Source: Vibrio variabilis (GTDB lineage: Bacteria; Pseudomonadota; Gammaproteobacteria; Enterobacterales; Vibrionaceae). From it: a stretch of 64,000 nt of DNA. The DNA lies in assembly GCF_003263785.1 (NCBI RefSeq), contig NZ_JYJK01000084.1, positions 1 through 64,000 of the forward strand, in the 5' to 3' direction. Shown piece after piece: positions 40,766-50,258 of this stretch; within the stretch, counting starts at the first letter, position 1, and every line of letters starts with the position of its first letter. The notes beneath the pieces are model-generated. The model searched no databases. It had not been told where the DNA came from and was given only the letters and a program-made list of their open reading frames with translations. The position numbers were made by a program, and so were the translations under genes.

Positions 40766-41763
40766 CTATCGAATCAAACGAACGACTAATGCGCCAGGAT
40801 CACGCAAGCTATCAACGTTGTAGCTAAGCACTGTACCTTCATGAGGAGCGTAATATTGGTCTAGTACTTGGCCAAAAGCATCGTATTGCGTTGCAACAAG
40901 CTGGTCTGCGTCCACTTTCTGCAGTAATTCCACTTGCGGGATGACAAAACCACCTTGGCGTGCTCGCACGGTCGTAATGCTCTGCCTTCTACCGCGCAAG
41001 GTAGCACTTCAGGGACACTTCCTTTCATTAGACCATGGTGAGTCAATATTTGTTTTACGCCATCAACTGTGCGCTCAATGAGTTCAGGTTGAGTGATCTT
41101 ACCCATTCCCACTTCAATCGTAATACTCGGCACACCAGAGCTATTCCATACCGTTTCAAGTACACCAGCATCACCTGGATCGTTTAGAATAACGTCAGGC
41201 TTTATTAAGCGCGCCATCTCAAGCGCAGGCTCGAGTCTAAAATCAGCAAAAACATACAGAGGATACGTTGCGCCGCGGGTTTGAGTATGCAGATCAATGG
41301 CAAACTCAGCATTTGGTTTAAGCAATTGATTCCAAAGACGATATAGATATTGATTTGCCGCATCACCGTCGACTTTTCCTGGAAAAAATCGATTGAGGTT
41401 GGCGGGTGACGCGTCTGGATCCGACGAGCTGAAATCTCGGCTGTGGCTTAAAATGCCGGGAATATTCACAGAAGGCACGATAGTGACGACACCCGCATCC
41501 ACGTTATGTTCCAGCTTTCTCGCAAGCTTGTGGGCAGTCAAAATACCGTTGAGCTCATCACCATGTACACCTGCGGTTATCATAAACTTAGCGCCCGGTT
41601 TTTCGCCTTTTATGACGATAACAGGCAGTTGAATACCTACGCCCATGGCGTTGGTGGAAACTTGAAACCAAAAGCGATGTTCACCAGCGGAAAGCGTATC
41701 AACATCCAGTGATGCGATCGTTGGATAATTTGGTTTGATCTGTTGTTGAGTGTGTTGTTGCAT
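40766..41763 (-). CDS. Succinylglutamate desuccinylase/aspartoacylase-family zinc hydrolase (frameshifted)
   Basis: About 332 residues from ATG 41763, with one missing base near 40984. Zinc-ligand motifs G-V-H-G-D-E-L-N-G (H-x-x-E) and D-L-H-T-Q-T (third His), plus the catalytic Glu region S-I-T-I-E-V-G. Members hydrolyse N-acyl amino acids; this subfamily usually sits beside amino-acid carriers, here a YfcC carrier on the same strand 65 bases upstream. Exact substrate unknown. Confidence 0.83.
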
Positions 41764-41828
41764 TATTTCGCCCAATAAAAAACAAAGCGGGACAAAGCCC
41801 GCTTTTTTAAACCTTCAAGTGTTTGGTG

Positions 41829-43360
41829 TTACGCGAACCCAGCGAGGTGCGCACCGATAACCACAAAACTTGCTAAAACGAATAGCAGCAGTATAAAGCG
41901 CCAACAGAATTTTGCCCAGTCACCCCAATCAATACGACATACACCAAGCGTTGCCATCAGAGAGGCGGAAGTTGGTACGATAACGTTAGTAAAACCATCA
42001 CCAAGCTGGAATGCCAGGACTGCAACTTGACGTGTCACACCGGCAATATCTGCTAATGGTGCCAGCAGCGGCATAGTCAGTGCAGCTTGGCCAGAACCTG
42101 ACGTCACGAAGAAGTTAAATATTGATTGGAATGCATACATCAACCATGCAGCCGCAACATCAGGCAAACCACTGATCATGCCACCAGCACTATTAAGAAT
42201 AGAGTTTAGAACACTAGACTCATCGGTGGTACCGCCACCTAGAATCAGAAGCACGCCTTTTGCACAACCAACAAGGATTGCTGGTGCAAGCATGATGCTA
42301 GCGCCTTCTTTGAAAGCATCAGCCATGTCATTGAGCGTCATGCCATTCAAGCGGAATAACACACCAATCAGACCAGCCACAAAACCCATGGTAAAGAACT
42401 GAGAAGCGATCTCTGGGATATACCAAGCGTGCATGACCACGCCCCATACCACCCACACTGTCGTTGCAACAACGGTAAGCAGTACGAGCGTATCACCCAG
42501 ATTCCAACGAGACTCTTTAACGGTATCTGCCTGTTTTCTAAAATAAACATCGGTACGGCGGCTGTATGAAAGCTCTGGATTCGCTTTAATGCGAGAGGCA
42601 TAAACCATAGTGAACACAATACCAATCACGGTAAACGCTGCCCACATCACCATGCGCATAGTCATACCAGAGAGTACGGGAATACCTGCAATACCCTGAG
42701 CAACTGCTACAGAGAATGGGTTCATCCATGACGTTGCAAAACCAATTTGTGTCGCCACGTAAGTCACCATGACCGTCGTAATACCGTCATAGCCTAAACG
42801 AACCATCAAAGGGCAATAATGATAGCGAATGCTACTGCCTCTTCACCCATACCAAAGACTGCACCGCCCAGCGAAAATAGGCCAAACAGAACGGGAATGA
42901 ACAGCGCTTCACTGCCTTTGGTTTTATCGATCAGTCGCAAAATACCGTTATCGATTGTGCCTGTGCGCATCACAATGCCGAACGCACCGCCGATAACCAA
43001 CATGAACATGATCACACCAATCGCAGAGCCCCATTTCGAGCCAGAAACTAAACCTTCAAAGGCAAAGTTCATAAGGCCGATACCGCCGCCAGAAGCAAAC
43101 AGTCCTACTGACTTGTATACCAAGTCACCATTTTCATCGGTTGCGTATTCAAAAGAATGTGGGTCGATAACGGTGCGCGTTTTTTCTGCACCATCAACAA
43201 GATAAGTCACTTCCTGACTGTCAAAATGACCCGCTGGAACGAAGTAAGTCAGCAATGTGGCTAGGATGCCGACGATAAAAATAAGAATAAGGGTATCTGG
43301 CATCTGCCAGGTTTTCGTCCCTTGTGACGCGTTTGATGATGCTTCAGTATGAGTATTCAT
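41829..43360 (-). CDS. YfcC-family membrane carrier (frameshifted)
   Basis: About 510 residues from ATG 43360 (M-N-T-H-T-E), one missing base near 42808. Around twelve membrane helices; conserved blocks TYFVPAGHFD, GGAFGIVMRTGTID, GMGEEAVAFAIII, NPFSVAVAQGIAGIP and GLGDGFTN-like Q-L-G-D-G-F-T-N. The family includes putative basic-amino-acid or C4 carriers. Probable operon with the zinc hydrolase downstream: import of an N-acylated amino acid or peptide followed by hydrolysis. Confidence 0.83.
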
Positions 43361-43573
43361 AATTATGTTAGGGTTAAGCATAAAATTTGGCATAAATATC
43401 CTTTATTCAGCATAAAAAATCAATATCAGAGTGAGCATCATTTGAACATTCGGAGAATAAATTGATCTGCCGCAGTGGATTGAACGACTACCTATCCCTT
43501 CCTTGATACTCTCTCTTGCTTGGTGGTATTTGACATTCGTAGTAACATGCGGAAAAAACTACCAAAACTATTT

Positions 43574-44458
43574 ATGAGCTCACATCACCACCCTATTCGT
43601 GGCGCACTTTGGATGCTAGCTGCCGGAGCAGCCTTTGCTTTAGTGAACAACATTGCCCAAGTGGTCAGCATTCGCCATGGTATGCCATCAACCATGGTGG
43701 CGCTTATTCAATATGCGATTGCATTCTTCGTCATTCTTCCTTATCTGACATCACTTGGATTTAGGCACTCATTGAAAACTCAGCACTTATCTAAACATCT
43801 GTTTCGAGTTTTTCTTTCTGTCGTGGGGATCCAACTTTGGATGTGGGCATTGGCCCATCCGGTCCCGATTTGGCAAGGTATCGCACTACTTATGACATCT
43901 CCCCTTTTTGCTACCTTGGGCTCGGGATTGCTTCTTAAAGAAAAAGTGGGACCAGCACGCTGGCTGGCAACGCTGTTTGGGTTTATTGGCGCGATGATCA
44001 TCTTAGAGCCTTGGGCAGACGATTTTAGCTGGGCGACGCTATTACCCGTTGGTGCGGCATTCTTCTGGGCTTGTTACTCATTGATGGTCAAACACTTATC
44101 TTCGGATGATTCACCATCAACCATGGTCGTGTACTTACTGCTCCTCATCACACCATTCAACCTATTTTTAGCACTTCCAGAGTGGTCGTTGCCAACAACA
44201 GGCTGGGTGTGGGCTTTATTGGTTGGTGCCGGTGCTTTAACAGCCCTAGCACAATGGGCGATCGTTAAAGCGTATTCCGTTGCGGACGCATCATTTGTTC
44301 AGCCCTTTGATCATGCAAAACTACCAATGAATGTTCTTGCTGGTTGGATTGTGTTTGGCTGGGCACCGCCAGGAAGGCTATGGCTTGGCGCGGCCATCAT
44401 CATCGCATCGGTTGCTTTTATTACTCACTGGGAAACAACCAAACGCGACAAAAAATAA
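43574..44458 (+). CDS. EamA/DMT-family transporter
   Basis: About 294 residues from ATG 43574 (M-S-S-H-H-H-P). ATG 43547 is an alternative; neither has a clear ribosome-binding site. Ten membrane helices in two EamA repeats (GALWMLAAGAAFALVNN; LLPVGAAFFWACYSLMVKHL). Resembles inner-membrane metabolite exporters. Divergent from the YfcC gene. Substrate unknown. Confidence 0.82.
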   Translation: MSSHHHPIRGALWMLAAGAAFALVNNIAQVVSIRHGMPSTMVALIQYAIAFFVILPYLTSLGFRHSLKTQHLSKHLFRVFLSVVGIQLWMWALAHPVPIWQGIALLMTSPLFATLGSGLLLKEKVGPARWLATLFGFIGAMIILEPWADDFSWATLLPVGAAFFWACYSLMVKHLSSDDSPSTMVVYLLLLITPFNLFLALPEWSLPTTGWVWALLVGAGALTALAQWAIVKAYSVADASFVQPFDHAKLPMNVLAGWIVFGWAPPGRLWLGAAIIIASVAFITHWETTKRDKK

Positions 44459-44532
44459 TTTGCCCTGATTGAAATGAAAACCCGTATTCAAGGTTCTACT
44501 CTATTAAATGGAAGATTCAAGAGGCGAAGAAC

Positions 44533-45150
44533 ATGGCACAACCAATTAAACTGACTTTATACCGCTGGGCTGGAAGCTGGGGACCATTTAAAGTTAACAT
44601 TCCGTGTGGTGAGTGCACCTTAACCAAAGACATACTAACCGACACCTTTGCCAACGAGCTCGACGGTATTCCAATTGAACTAGAAGTAAAAGACTGGCTA
44701 TCACATTGGTGGGAGCCGTTAAAAGCAGGTTCTTGGCATGCCCCAATCTTAATGGTCGAAGGCAAGGTCGTTAGCCAAGGAGAGGCATTAAATCGCGGCG
44801 TATTGGTTCAGTCTGTGATTCAAGAGTGGACGAAACGCGACACATTGCAAGGCAATATCGTCTACGGCAAAGCCACGTGTCCTTACTGCGTCAAAGCTAA
44901 AAAACTACTCGACGACGCAGGTATACCATATACCTATCATGATGTCGTCAAGGACAGTGCGGCGCTATATCGAATGATACCGGAAGTAAAAGCACATATT
45001 GGCCTCAAAACGCCAGTCACTGTGCCGCAAATCTGGCTCGAGGGGGAATATATCGGTGGAGCCGACAACTTAGAGACATGGCTTGATAGTCACACCCCTG
45101 AAAAAACACCAGATAACGTTGTCGATTTTAGTGAGAAGAATGCCTCTTAA
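44533..45150 (+). CDS. Two-domain thioredoxin-fold protein with C-terminal glutaredoxin
   Basis: 205 residues. C-terminal glutaredoxin domain from about residue 108 with C116-P-Y-C119 and the glutathione-binding T-V-P-Q-I-W-L-E-G-E-Y-I-G-G-A-D. The N-terminal 100 residues hold a second thiol pair C25-G-E-C28 after L-Y-R-W-A-G-S-W-G-P-F, in a thioredoxin-like context with S-W-H-A-P-I-L. No signal peptide. Possibly a self-contained reductase relay. Terminator follows. Confidence 0.85.
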   Translation: MAQPIKLTLYRWAGSWGPFKVNIPCGECTLTKDILTDTFANELDGIPIELEVKDWLSHWWEPLKAGSWHAPILMVEGKVVSQGEALNRGVLVQSVIQEWTKRDTLQGNIVYGKATCPYCVKAKKLLDDAGIPYTYHDVVKDSAALYRMIPEVKAHIGLKTPVTVPQIWLEGEYIGGADNLETWLDSHTPEKTPDNVVDFSEKNAS

Positions 45151-45207
45151 AACAAAAGGCCTGCAAGTCATACACTCTCAAAGCTTCTTGTCATCAATGA
45201 CATAGAA

Positions 45208-45240
45208 AGAAGGCTCGCAATGTGCGAGCCTTCTTTTTTT
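45208..45240. terminator. Bidirectional terminator
   Basis: AGAAGGCTCGCA / TGCGAGCCTTCT perfect 12-bp stem, 3-base loop, T-rich tail. Serves the glutaredoxin gene and the small gene at 45248. Confidence 0.9.
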
Positions 45241-45247
45241 GAATCCA

Positions 45248-45382
45248 TTATTTAGCCATTTTTTTCATCATTCGTTTAACGAAAGACTTTTTCTTTGGCT
45301 GTGCTTTTCCATAAAGCATGTCATCCATCATTTTCTTTGCTGCCAATTGACCAACATACGCTGAACCTAGTTCGTAGCTCAT
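45248..45382 (-). CDS. Small basic protein (44 aa)
   Basis: Starts with ATG 45382 after a GGAGA ribosome-binding site; stop at 45248 beside a terminator. The product is Lys/Met rich (M-M-D-D-M-L-Y-G-K; K-K-K-S-F-V-K-R-M-M-K-K-M-A-K), probably an amphipathic helix that could touch membrane or nucleic acid. No family recognised. Complete expression signals support it despite its size. Confidence 0.65.
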   Translation of the reverse strand: MSYELGSAYVGQLAAKKMMDDMLYGKAQPKKKSFVKRMMKKMAK

Positions 45383-45817
45383 GATCGTTCTCCGATAGAT
45401 ATGTAATTAACTTTCAACTAACTGTAATTTTATACCTTAAGCAGAATAAAACAAGAGGCAAGTCACACTTTTTCGTACTAAATTTTCAGAAAGACCCACA
45501 AACTCTACTTCTAAGCTCTGCTGTCGAACACTCATCCTGTCAAACAAACTTTGTACTTAACACGACAAAAAATCGCAATTGCCACTAACCAAGGTTCTGA
45601 TCTTTAATTGGCTTTTGAGAATTCTGACACTATTCCAATTTGGAATTTCCGTCTTTCCAGACTTTCATTCAATTGTTTCATATACTTTTGAACTAGTTAA
45701 TTTGAGCCATGAATTAAATCAGTCACGGGTTAGTCCTGGTGACACCTACAAGCAACGTGGATGCGCCCTTCTCAATGCTCATTTTTTGTTATTCACTTGT
45801 TTTGCAAGGTTAAGTTA
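45383..45817. other. Non-coding stretch before the response regulator
   Basis: 435 AT-rich bases. An overlapping frame at 45579-45818 has no ribosome-binding site and is rejected. A promoter for the regulator is expected here but I see no clear one. Confidence 0.4.
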
Positions 45818-46567
45818 ATGCTCTATCCAAACAGCAAAGATTGTCTCATCATTGATAACTACCCTATCGTTAGGGAGTCGATTGCCAAGATCGTAACCAG
45901 CATTGATGACATGAACTTGGTGCACCAAACAGACAGCATTCACACTGCTCTGAACCTGGTTAAAACTGGCAATATCGAACTGATCATTCTCGATGTTAAC
46001 CTGGCAGAAGCCGATGGTTTCGAGTTGATGCGCCGTGCTTATGCAGCTGGCTATAAAGGTAAGGCGATTTTCGTTTCAAGCTATGGCTATCCTGTCTATT
46101 CAGAAACCGCGTATAAGCTAGGCGCCAATGGTTACATTAGCAAAACGGAAGAGTCTGCGCTGATTCGCGATGCCATTGCGGGAGTGATGCGTGGATACAA
46201 CTTGTTCAAGACCGATTACAAACAGCGCAGCCGCAACATCGTATTATCGCAGCGTGAAACCGTCGTCTTTAACTACTTGAAGAAAGGCTACACTAACAAG
46301 CAAATCTCCGAATTCCTGTCATTAAGTGCCAAAACGATCAGCACGTACAAATCAAGAATTCTGGATAAATACGAAGCCAATTCCATTGTTGAGCTGCTGC
46401 ATACACAAGACGTCGTGCAAACTCAGCCTACTGTTGGTGTGGCAATTAGTGGTCCAGCGGCGAATCATGACACGGCGACAGCGATGACTCCCCTCCTGTT
46501 GCAGAAGCCGTCTTATAATTTTCTAAACTGCTTACTTCTTGGCAAGGACGCCAAGTTACTCCCGTAA
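45818..46567 (+). CDS. NarL/FixJ-type response regulator
   Basis: 249 residues from ATG 45818. Receiver domain with phospho-acceptor Asp in I-I-L-D-V-N-L and the Lys in G-Y-I-S-K; the acidic pair is D-N rather than D-D (C-L-I-I-D-N-Y-P). LuxR-type helix-turn-helix: L-S-Q-R-E-T-V-V-F-N-Y-L-K-K-G-Y-T-N-K-Q-I-S-E-F-L. An extra C-terminal tail of about 45 residues follows. FimZ/BvgA-like in overall form. No kinase gene adjacent. Its end overlaps the convergent LysR gene by 12 bases. Confidence 0.87.
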   Translation: MLYPNSKDCLIIDNYPIVRESIAKIVTSIDDMNLVHQTDSIHTALNLVKTGNIELIILDVNLAEADGFELMRRAYAAGYKGKAIFVSSYGYPVYSETAYKLGANGYISKTEESALIRDAIAGVMRGYNLFKTDYKQRSRNIVLSQRETVVFNYLKKGYTNKQISEFLSLSAKTISTYKSRILDKYEANSIVELLHTQDVVQTQPTVGVAISGPAANHDTATAMTPLLLQKPSYNFLNCLLLGKDAKLLP

Positions 46568-47452
46568 AGAATTCAATACCGCCTGCTTGATTACGCTACG
46601 CAGCTTTTGATGTAACGGGTTTTGCCTATTACTCTGTTTAATACAAGAAACCACCGGCGCGTAGGTCTGCATGTGCTCTGGAAACGGGATATATCTAACA
46701 CCCTCTTTCGAAGCAAGATGCTTCGCCAACACCACAGAGGTGTTTTCCTGACGAACGACCGACATCGCCAATGAAAAGTTATCGAGCTTGGTTTTATAAT
46801 CGAAAGAAAGATCGTACTGCGCCATTTGTCTGATCAGACGATGGTTTGTTTCATTCCAGCCCCGAACCTCAAAAAAGATACATGGGTTATCGAATACGTC
46901 TTGCCATTGATAAATGTCACTTTGCTCACCGACTAAAGCTCCCATCTCAACGTTGAATAAAGCACTTTGATACAAGGACTTAGAGCAGTCCTCGTTGAAC
47001 ATCTGAATACCCAGTTGTACTTTCTCATCAAGAATGCGCTGATAAGTATCACGTCGCCATGTGATCAGCTCAATTAACGAATGACCAAACTCCGCTCTAA
47101 GCGCAGAGAGTATAGGAAGGGAGAAACGCTCAATGGAAGTATTATCTAAGGCAATAACAATCGGATGTTCATATTGAGTCGCATCAAACACCTCGCCTTG
47201 CTTGAGAGCATTCTCTACCGAGCGCAAACCGCGCTGTATGCCAGGCATGATCCGCTCAAGATAATGTGTAGGCTCTAAACCTGAACTACGGCGAATAAAC
47301 AGCGGGTCACCAAGCTGTTCACGAAGCTTCGCCAAATGCTTACTTACCGCACTTTCTGTTTTACCTAACTTTGCCGCCGCCGTGGTTAGATTGCGATGCT
47401 CATAGATGAGTACCAATACCTTGAGTAAGTTATAGTCGTGCTCTTTATGCAT
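46556..47452 (-). CDS. LysR-family regulator coupled to a diguanylate cyclase
   Basis: 298 residues from ATG 47452, which lies inside the end of the upstream GGDEF gene (8-base overlap). Winged helix-turn-helix: N-L-T-T-A-A-A-K-L-G-K-T-E-S-A-V-S-K-H-L. The effector domain follows. Co-translation with a c-di-GMP synthase suggests a joint regulatory unit. Effector and targets unknown. Confidence 0.87.
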   Translation of the reverse strand: MHKEHDYNLLKVLVLIYEHRNLTTAAAKLGKTESAVSKHLAKLREQLGDPLFIRRSSGLEPTHYLERIMPGIQRGLRSVENALKQGEVFDATQYEHPIVIALDNTSIERFSLPILSALRAEFGHSLIELITWRRDTYQRILDEKVQLGIQMFNEDCSKSLYQSALFNVEMGALVGEQSDIYQWQDVFDNPCIFFEVRGWNETNHRLIRQMAQYDLSFDYKTKLDNFSLAMSVVRQENTSVVLAKHLASKEGVRYIPFPEHMQTYAPVVSCIKQSNRQNPLHQKLRSVIKQAVLNSLRE

Positions 47453-48848
47453 GTTGCGTACTCGTCTGTTCAACCGTTCGCGCTTTACTGCGCTTATCTC
47501 GATACAATAGGTCGTCAGCGCGTTGAATCGCGGCCTGTAAATTATCACCTCGCTGAATTTGGCTTACGCCAAAGCTGATAGTCATCGTCAGTGACTGCTT
47601 ACCGAAAGGCGTAGATTCAATATCACTCGCTAGCCTATCGGCCAACTGATACGCAGTATGCTCACTGCAGCCAGGCAACAGCACCAAGAACTCATCACCA
47701 CCACTTCGTATCAGATAATCACTGTCTCTAAAGTTATCCGTCATCCGCGTCGCTATGTGAATGATGGCCTCATCTCCAACATGGTGCCCGTAGGTATCGT
47801 TAATCGCCTTTAAGCCATCTCCATCAATGACGATAACCGACATCCCTTGCTTTTCCTTGATGTATTTCAGTGCACTGTCTTTGAGAATAGTACGATTGTA
47901 GATCCCGGTTAACTCATCGCGACTGATGGCAATTTCTGCCAACTTTAGCCGCTCGCGCTTAACGTGGAGTTCTTCTAGCTTTACAAAGATATAGAATAAG
48001 ATCGCCACAAGAAGGAGGAGTAACCAACTGGTATCAATGACGAGCTTGCTATAAGGAATGAGATAAACAAACTCAAAGTAGTCATCAACAATAAAATGTT
48101 TAGCAAACGCGCGCTTTTTTAGTGGGTAACGTAGGTTTTCAATAATGACCTGACGTTTGTCGCCATCTTTAGCAGAGACAAAGGTTTTATTGGAGAGAAA
48201 ACCAAAATAGTTCAGATAGATATCAACATTAACATCACCAATCATCGTCATTCCATCATAAACAGGACTCGACAACGTAATCGTAGGTTGTCCGGTCACC
48301 TTGTCCTGATGCACATCAGACACGACAAGTCGATTTGATAAATCTTCTGGCGACACAAAATACGCACAGTTTGATGTCGCGAGACACGATTTTTCCGAAA
48401 ACGCGGATTTAACAACATTGGCAGGAATATCGAACGACTTCGCTGACATCAGCTTCTGTCCCTCGTAGGAGCGATAATAAAGCGAATAAGACGGCACGCT
48501 GACCATTTCTGGCATGCTACCGAACATTTTTTCCGCCGTCGCACTGATCACTTTTTCATTGTGAGTCAGTGTTTTATTGTCATCATAGTAATAGATCTTG
48601 CCACGATCGAACGGCCTTTCATCCACGAATTTACCGCGATTCGCCTCAACTTGCGCTTCAAACATCACCCCCATGATGTACAGGGTAGATTTGTAATCTT
48701 GTACTGTTTTTGTGAGGAGGCGAAACTGTGCTTGCTCATTTTCCACCAAGTTATCGGTGCTATGATAAATGGCAACCCCATATAACAACACCGACAGCAT
48801 CATCGCTCTAGCTAAGATAAATGCGTATTTTTTGGCGTGAGAATGCAT
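47445..48848 (-). CDS. Membrane diguanylate cyclase with periplasmic sensor
   Basis: 467 residues from ATG 48848 (M-H-S-H-A-K-K). Two membrane helices (about residues 8-30 and 275-293) flank a 240-residue periplasmic domain of Cache type by layout. GGDEF domain: D-E-L-T-G-I-Y-N-R, the active S-G-G-D-E-F, and an RxxD inhibitory site (R-D-S-D) five residues before it, so an active, product-inhibited c-di-GMP synthase. Downstream LysR gene overlaps. Confidence 0.9.
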   Translation of the reverse strand: MHSHAKKYAFILARAMMLSVLLYGVAIYHSTDNLVENEQAQFRLLTKTVQDYKSTLYIMGVMFEAQVEANRGKFVDERPFDRGKIYYYDDNKTLTHNEKVISATAEKMFGSMPEMVSVPSYSLYYRSYEGQKLMSAKSFDIPANVVKSAFSEKSCLATSNCAYFVSPEDLSNRLVVSDVHQDKVTGQPTITLSSPVYDGMTMIGDVNVDIYLNYFGFLSNKTFVSAKDGDKRQVIIENLRYPLKKRAFAKHFIVDDYFEFVYLIPYSKLVIDTSWLLLLLVAILFYIFVKLEELHVKRERLKLAEIAISRDELTGIYNRTILKDSALKYIKEKQGMSVIVIDGDGLKAINDTYGHHVGDEAIIHIATRMTDNFRDSDYLIRSGGDEFLVLLPGCSEHTAYQLADRLASDIESTPFGKQSLTMTISFGVSQIQRGDNLQAAIQRADDLLYRDKRSKARTVEQTSTQHA

Positions 48849-48954
48849 GCTATTAATCGTGAACCTTGAGAAAGTGAAAGCGCGCAATTATCAGACAATA
48901 TTGTCGGATAATCAACAAGTCAGCTTTCAGGTAATAACGGTTATTCCTAATATA

Positions 48955-49851
48955 TTAACGATTGCCAAATGCAGCAATTAAATGGCTAATACAAGCTCTG
49001 ATCCGATTAGGTTGATACTTGTCTTTGTGGTAAATGAGCGACAAAGGAACATCACGAACCTGCCATTCAGAAAAGACAGGAACCAGTTGCCCCTGTGCAA
49101 TTTCGCTCTCACAGTAAATCCGCGGTACCCGAATAAGACCAAGCCCCTTTTTCGCAGCATTTATAAGCACTCTGCCATTTTTGCAGCTCAATACACCTTC
49201 TATGGGCACCTCCACGGACTCCTTGGTGTCAGTATGCTCAAAGCGCCATTTCGTCACGGAACCAGTGATACAGCGGTGAGATTTTAGATGTTTAGGGTGC
49301 GTGATAGGCGCAGAGTTGGCTAAATAGCTTGGACTCGCCAATGTTTGCATTTCAATCGTAGTGAGCCTGCGCGCGACATAGCTCGCGTCAGCTAAATCCC
49401 CCATTCGGATGGCTAAATCAAATTCTTCCTCTAGCAGGTCAACACGGTGACTCGAGAAATCCAGTTCAACGGTCACATCAGGATGGGCTTGTAAAAAGGT
49501 CGCAATGAACTCCGAGACCATCTCCTCGCCAATGTAACCCCCCACGCAATTAATTTTGATGTTTCCGCGAATCGTCTCAATATCATCAACCGCAGTATGA
49601 ACGGCTTTATCGATGCTATTTAATGCCTGGTCACACGAGGCTAGAAACGCTCTTCCGGCCGTGGTCAGCTTCATAGAACGTGTAGTGCGAATGATTAAGC
49701 TTACCCCCATCTGCTTTTCCAGTGACTGTATTTGTCTAGAAACATGAGAACGTGACACGCCCAATGCTTCTGCAGCCTTAGTGAAGCTCCCTAAGTTCGC
49801 AACAAGGACGAACGCTCGAACATCTAGAAGATTAATGGAAGAGTGATACAT
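48955..49851 (-). CDS. LysR-family regulator
   Basis: 298 residues from ATG 49851 (M-Y-H-S-S). Winged helix-turn-helix: G-S-F-T-K-A-A-E-A-L-G-V-S-R-S-H-V-S-R-Q-I; the effector domain resembles the CrgA/YafC-like group (G-N-I-K-I-N-C-V-G). Divergent, 407 bases away, from dcuC, which it may control. Confidence 0.87.
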   Translation of the reverse strand: MYHSSINLLDVRAFVLVANLGSFTKAAEALGVSRSHVSRQIQSLEKQMGVSLIIRTTRSMKLTTAGRAFLASCDQALNSIDKAVHTAVDDIETIRGNIKINCVGGYIGEEMVSEFIATFLQAHPDVTVELDFSSHRVDLLEEEFDLAIRMGDLADASYVARRLTTIEMQTLASPSYLANSAPITHPKHLKSHRCITGSVTKWRFEHTDTKESVEVPIEGVLSCKNGRVLINAAKKGLGLIRVPRIYCESEIAQGQLVPVFSEWQVRDVPLSLIYHKDKYQPNRIRACISHLIAAFGNR

Positions 49852-50258
49852 GACTTCGCACATTTGTGAGTGGTAGGTTTATTTTGTCTACAATCCAACG
49901 AATTGCAACACTTGCACCTCATCGATGATGTGTTTGTTATTCGTTTAGCTTTCTGTAAGCGTGCTTTTAAGGCACTAAGCATCAAACTGTCTTTTCTAGC
50001 TCAAAAATCTTACTTTGCACAACAATCAACCAAAAGTGACTCAGCTAATACAATTACAGCTTAATGAAAATACAATATTTACATCCATCCATCCGCTAAT
50101 TAACCAATATTAAACACCTTGTTATCAGCGGCAAGTAATGTTTGCTCTAGATCAGCAATATGGCGTATTAGTGTCGTGCCACAGGCCATTAAAAGGTAGA
50201 GTCATTGACACATTTAGAAATAAATAGACATGCATTTTAACAGTATCAGGGGAGATTT
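49852..50258. other. Divergent region between the LysR gene and dcuC
   Basis: 407 AT-rich bases. A strong GGGGAG ribosome-binding site precedes dcuC. No FNR-type TTGAT-N4-ATCAA site was found by eye, nor any RNA structure. Confidence 0.45.

Noticed and set aside
45579..45818. 79-residue frame before the response regulator
   Set aside because: No ribosome-binding site, overlaps the regulator start, unordered hydrophobic composition.
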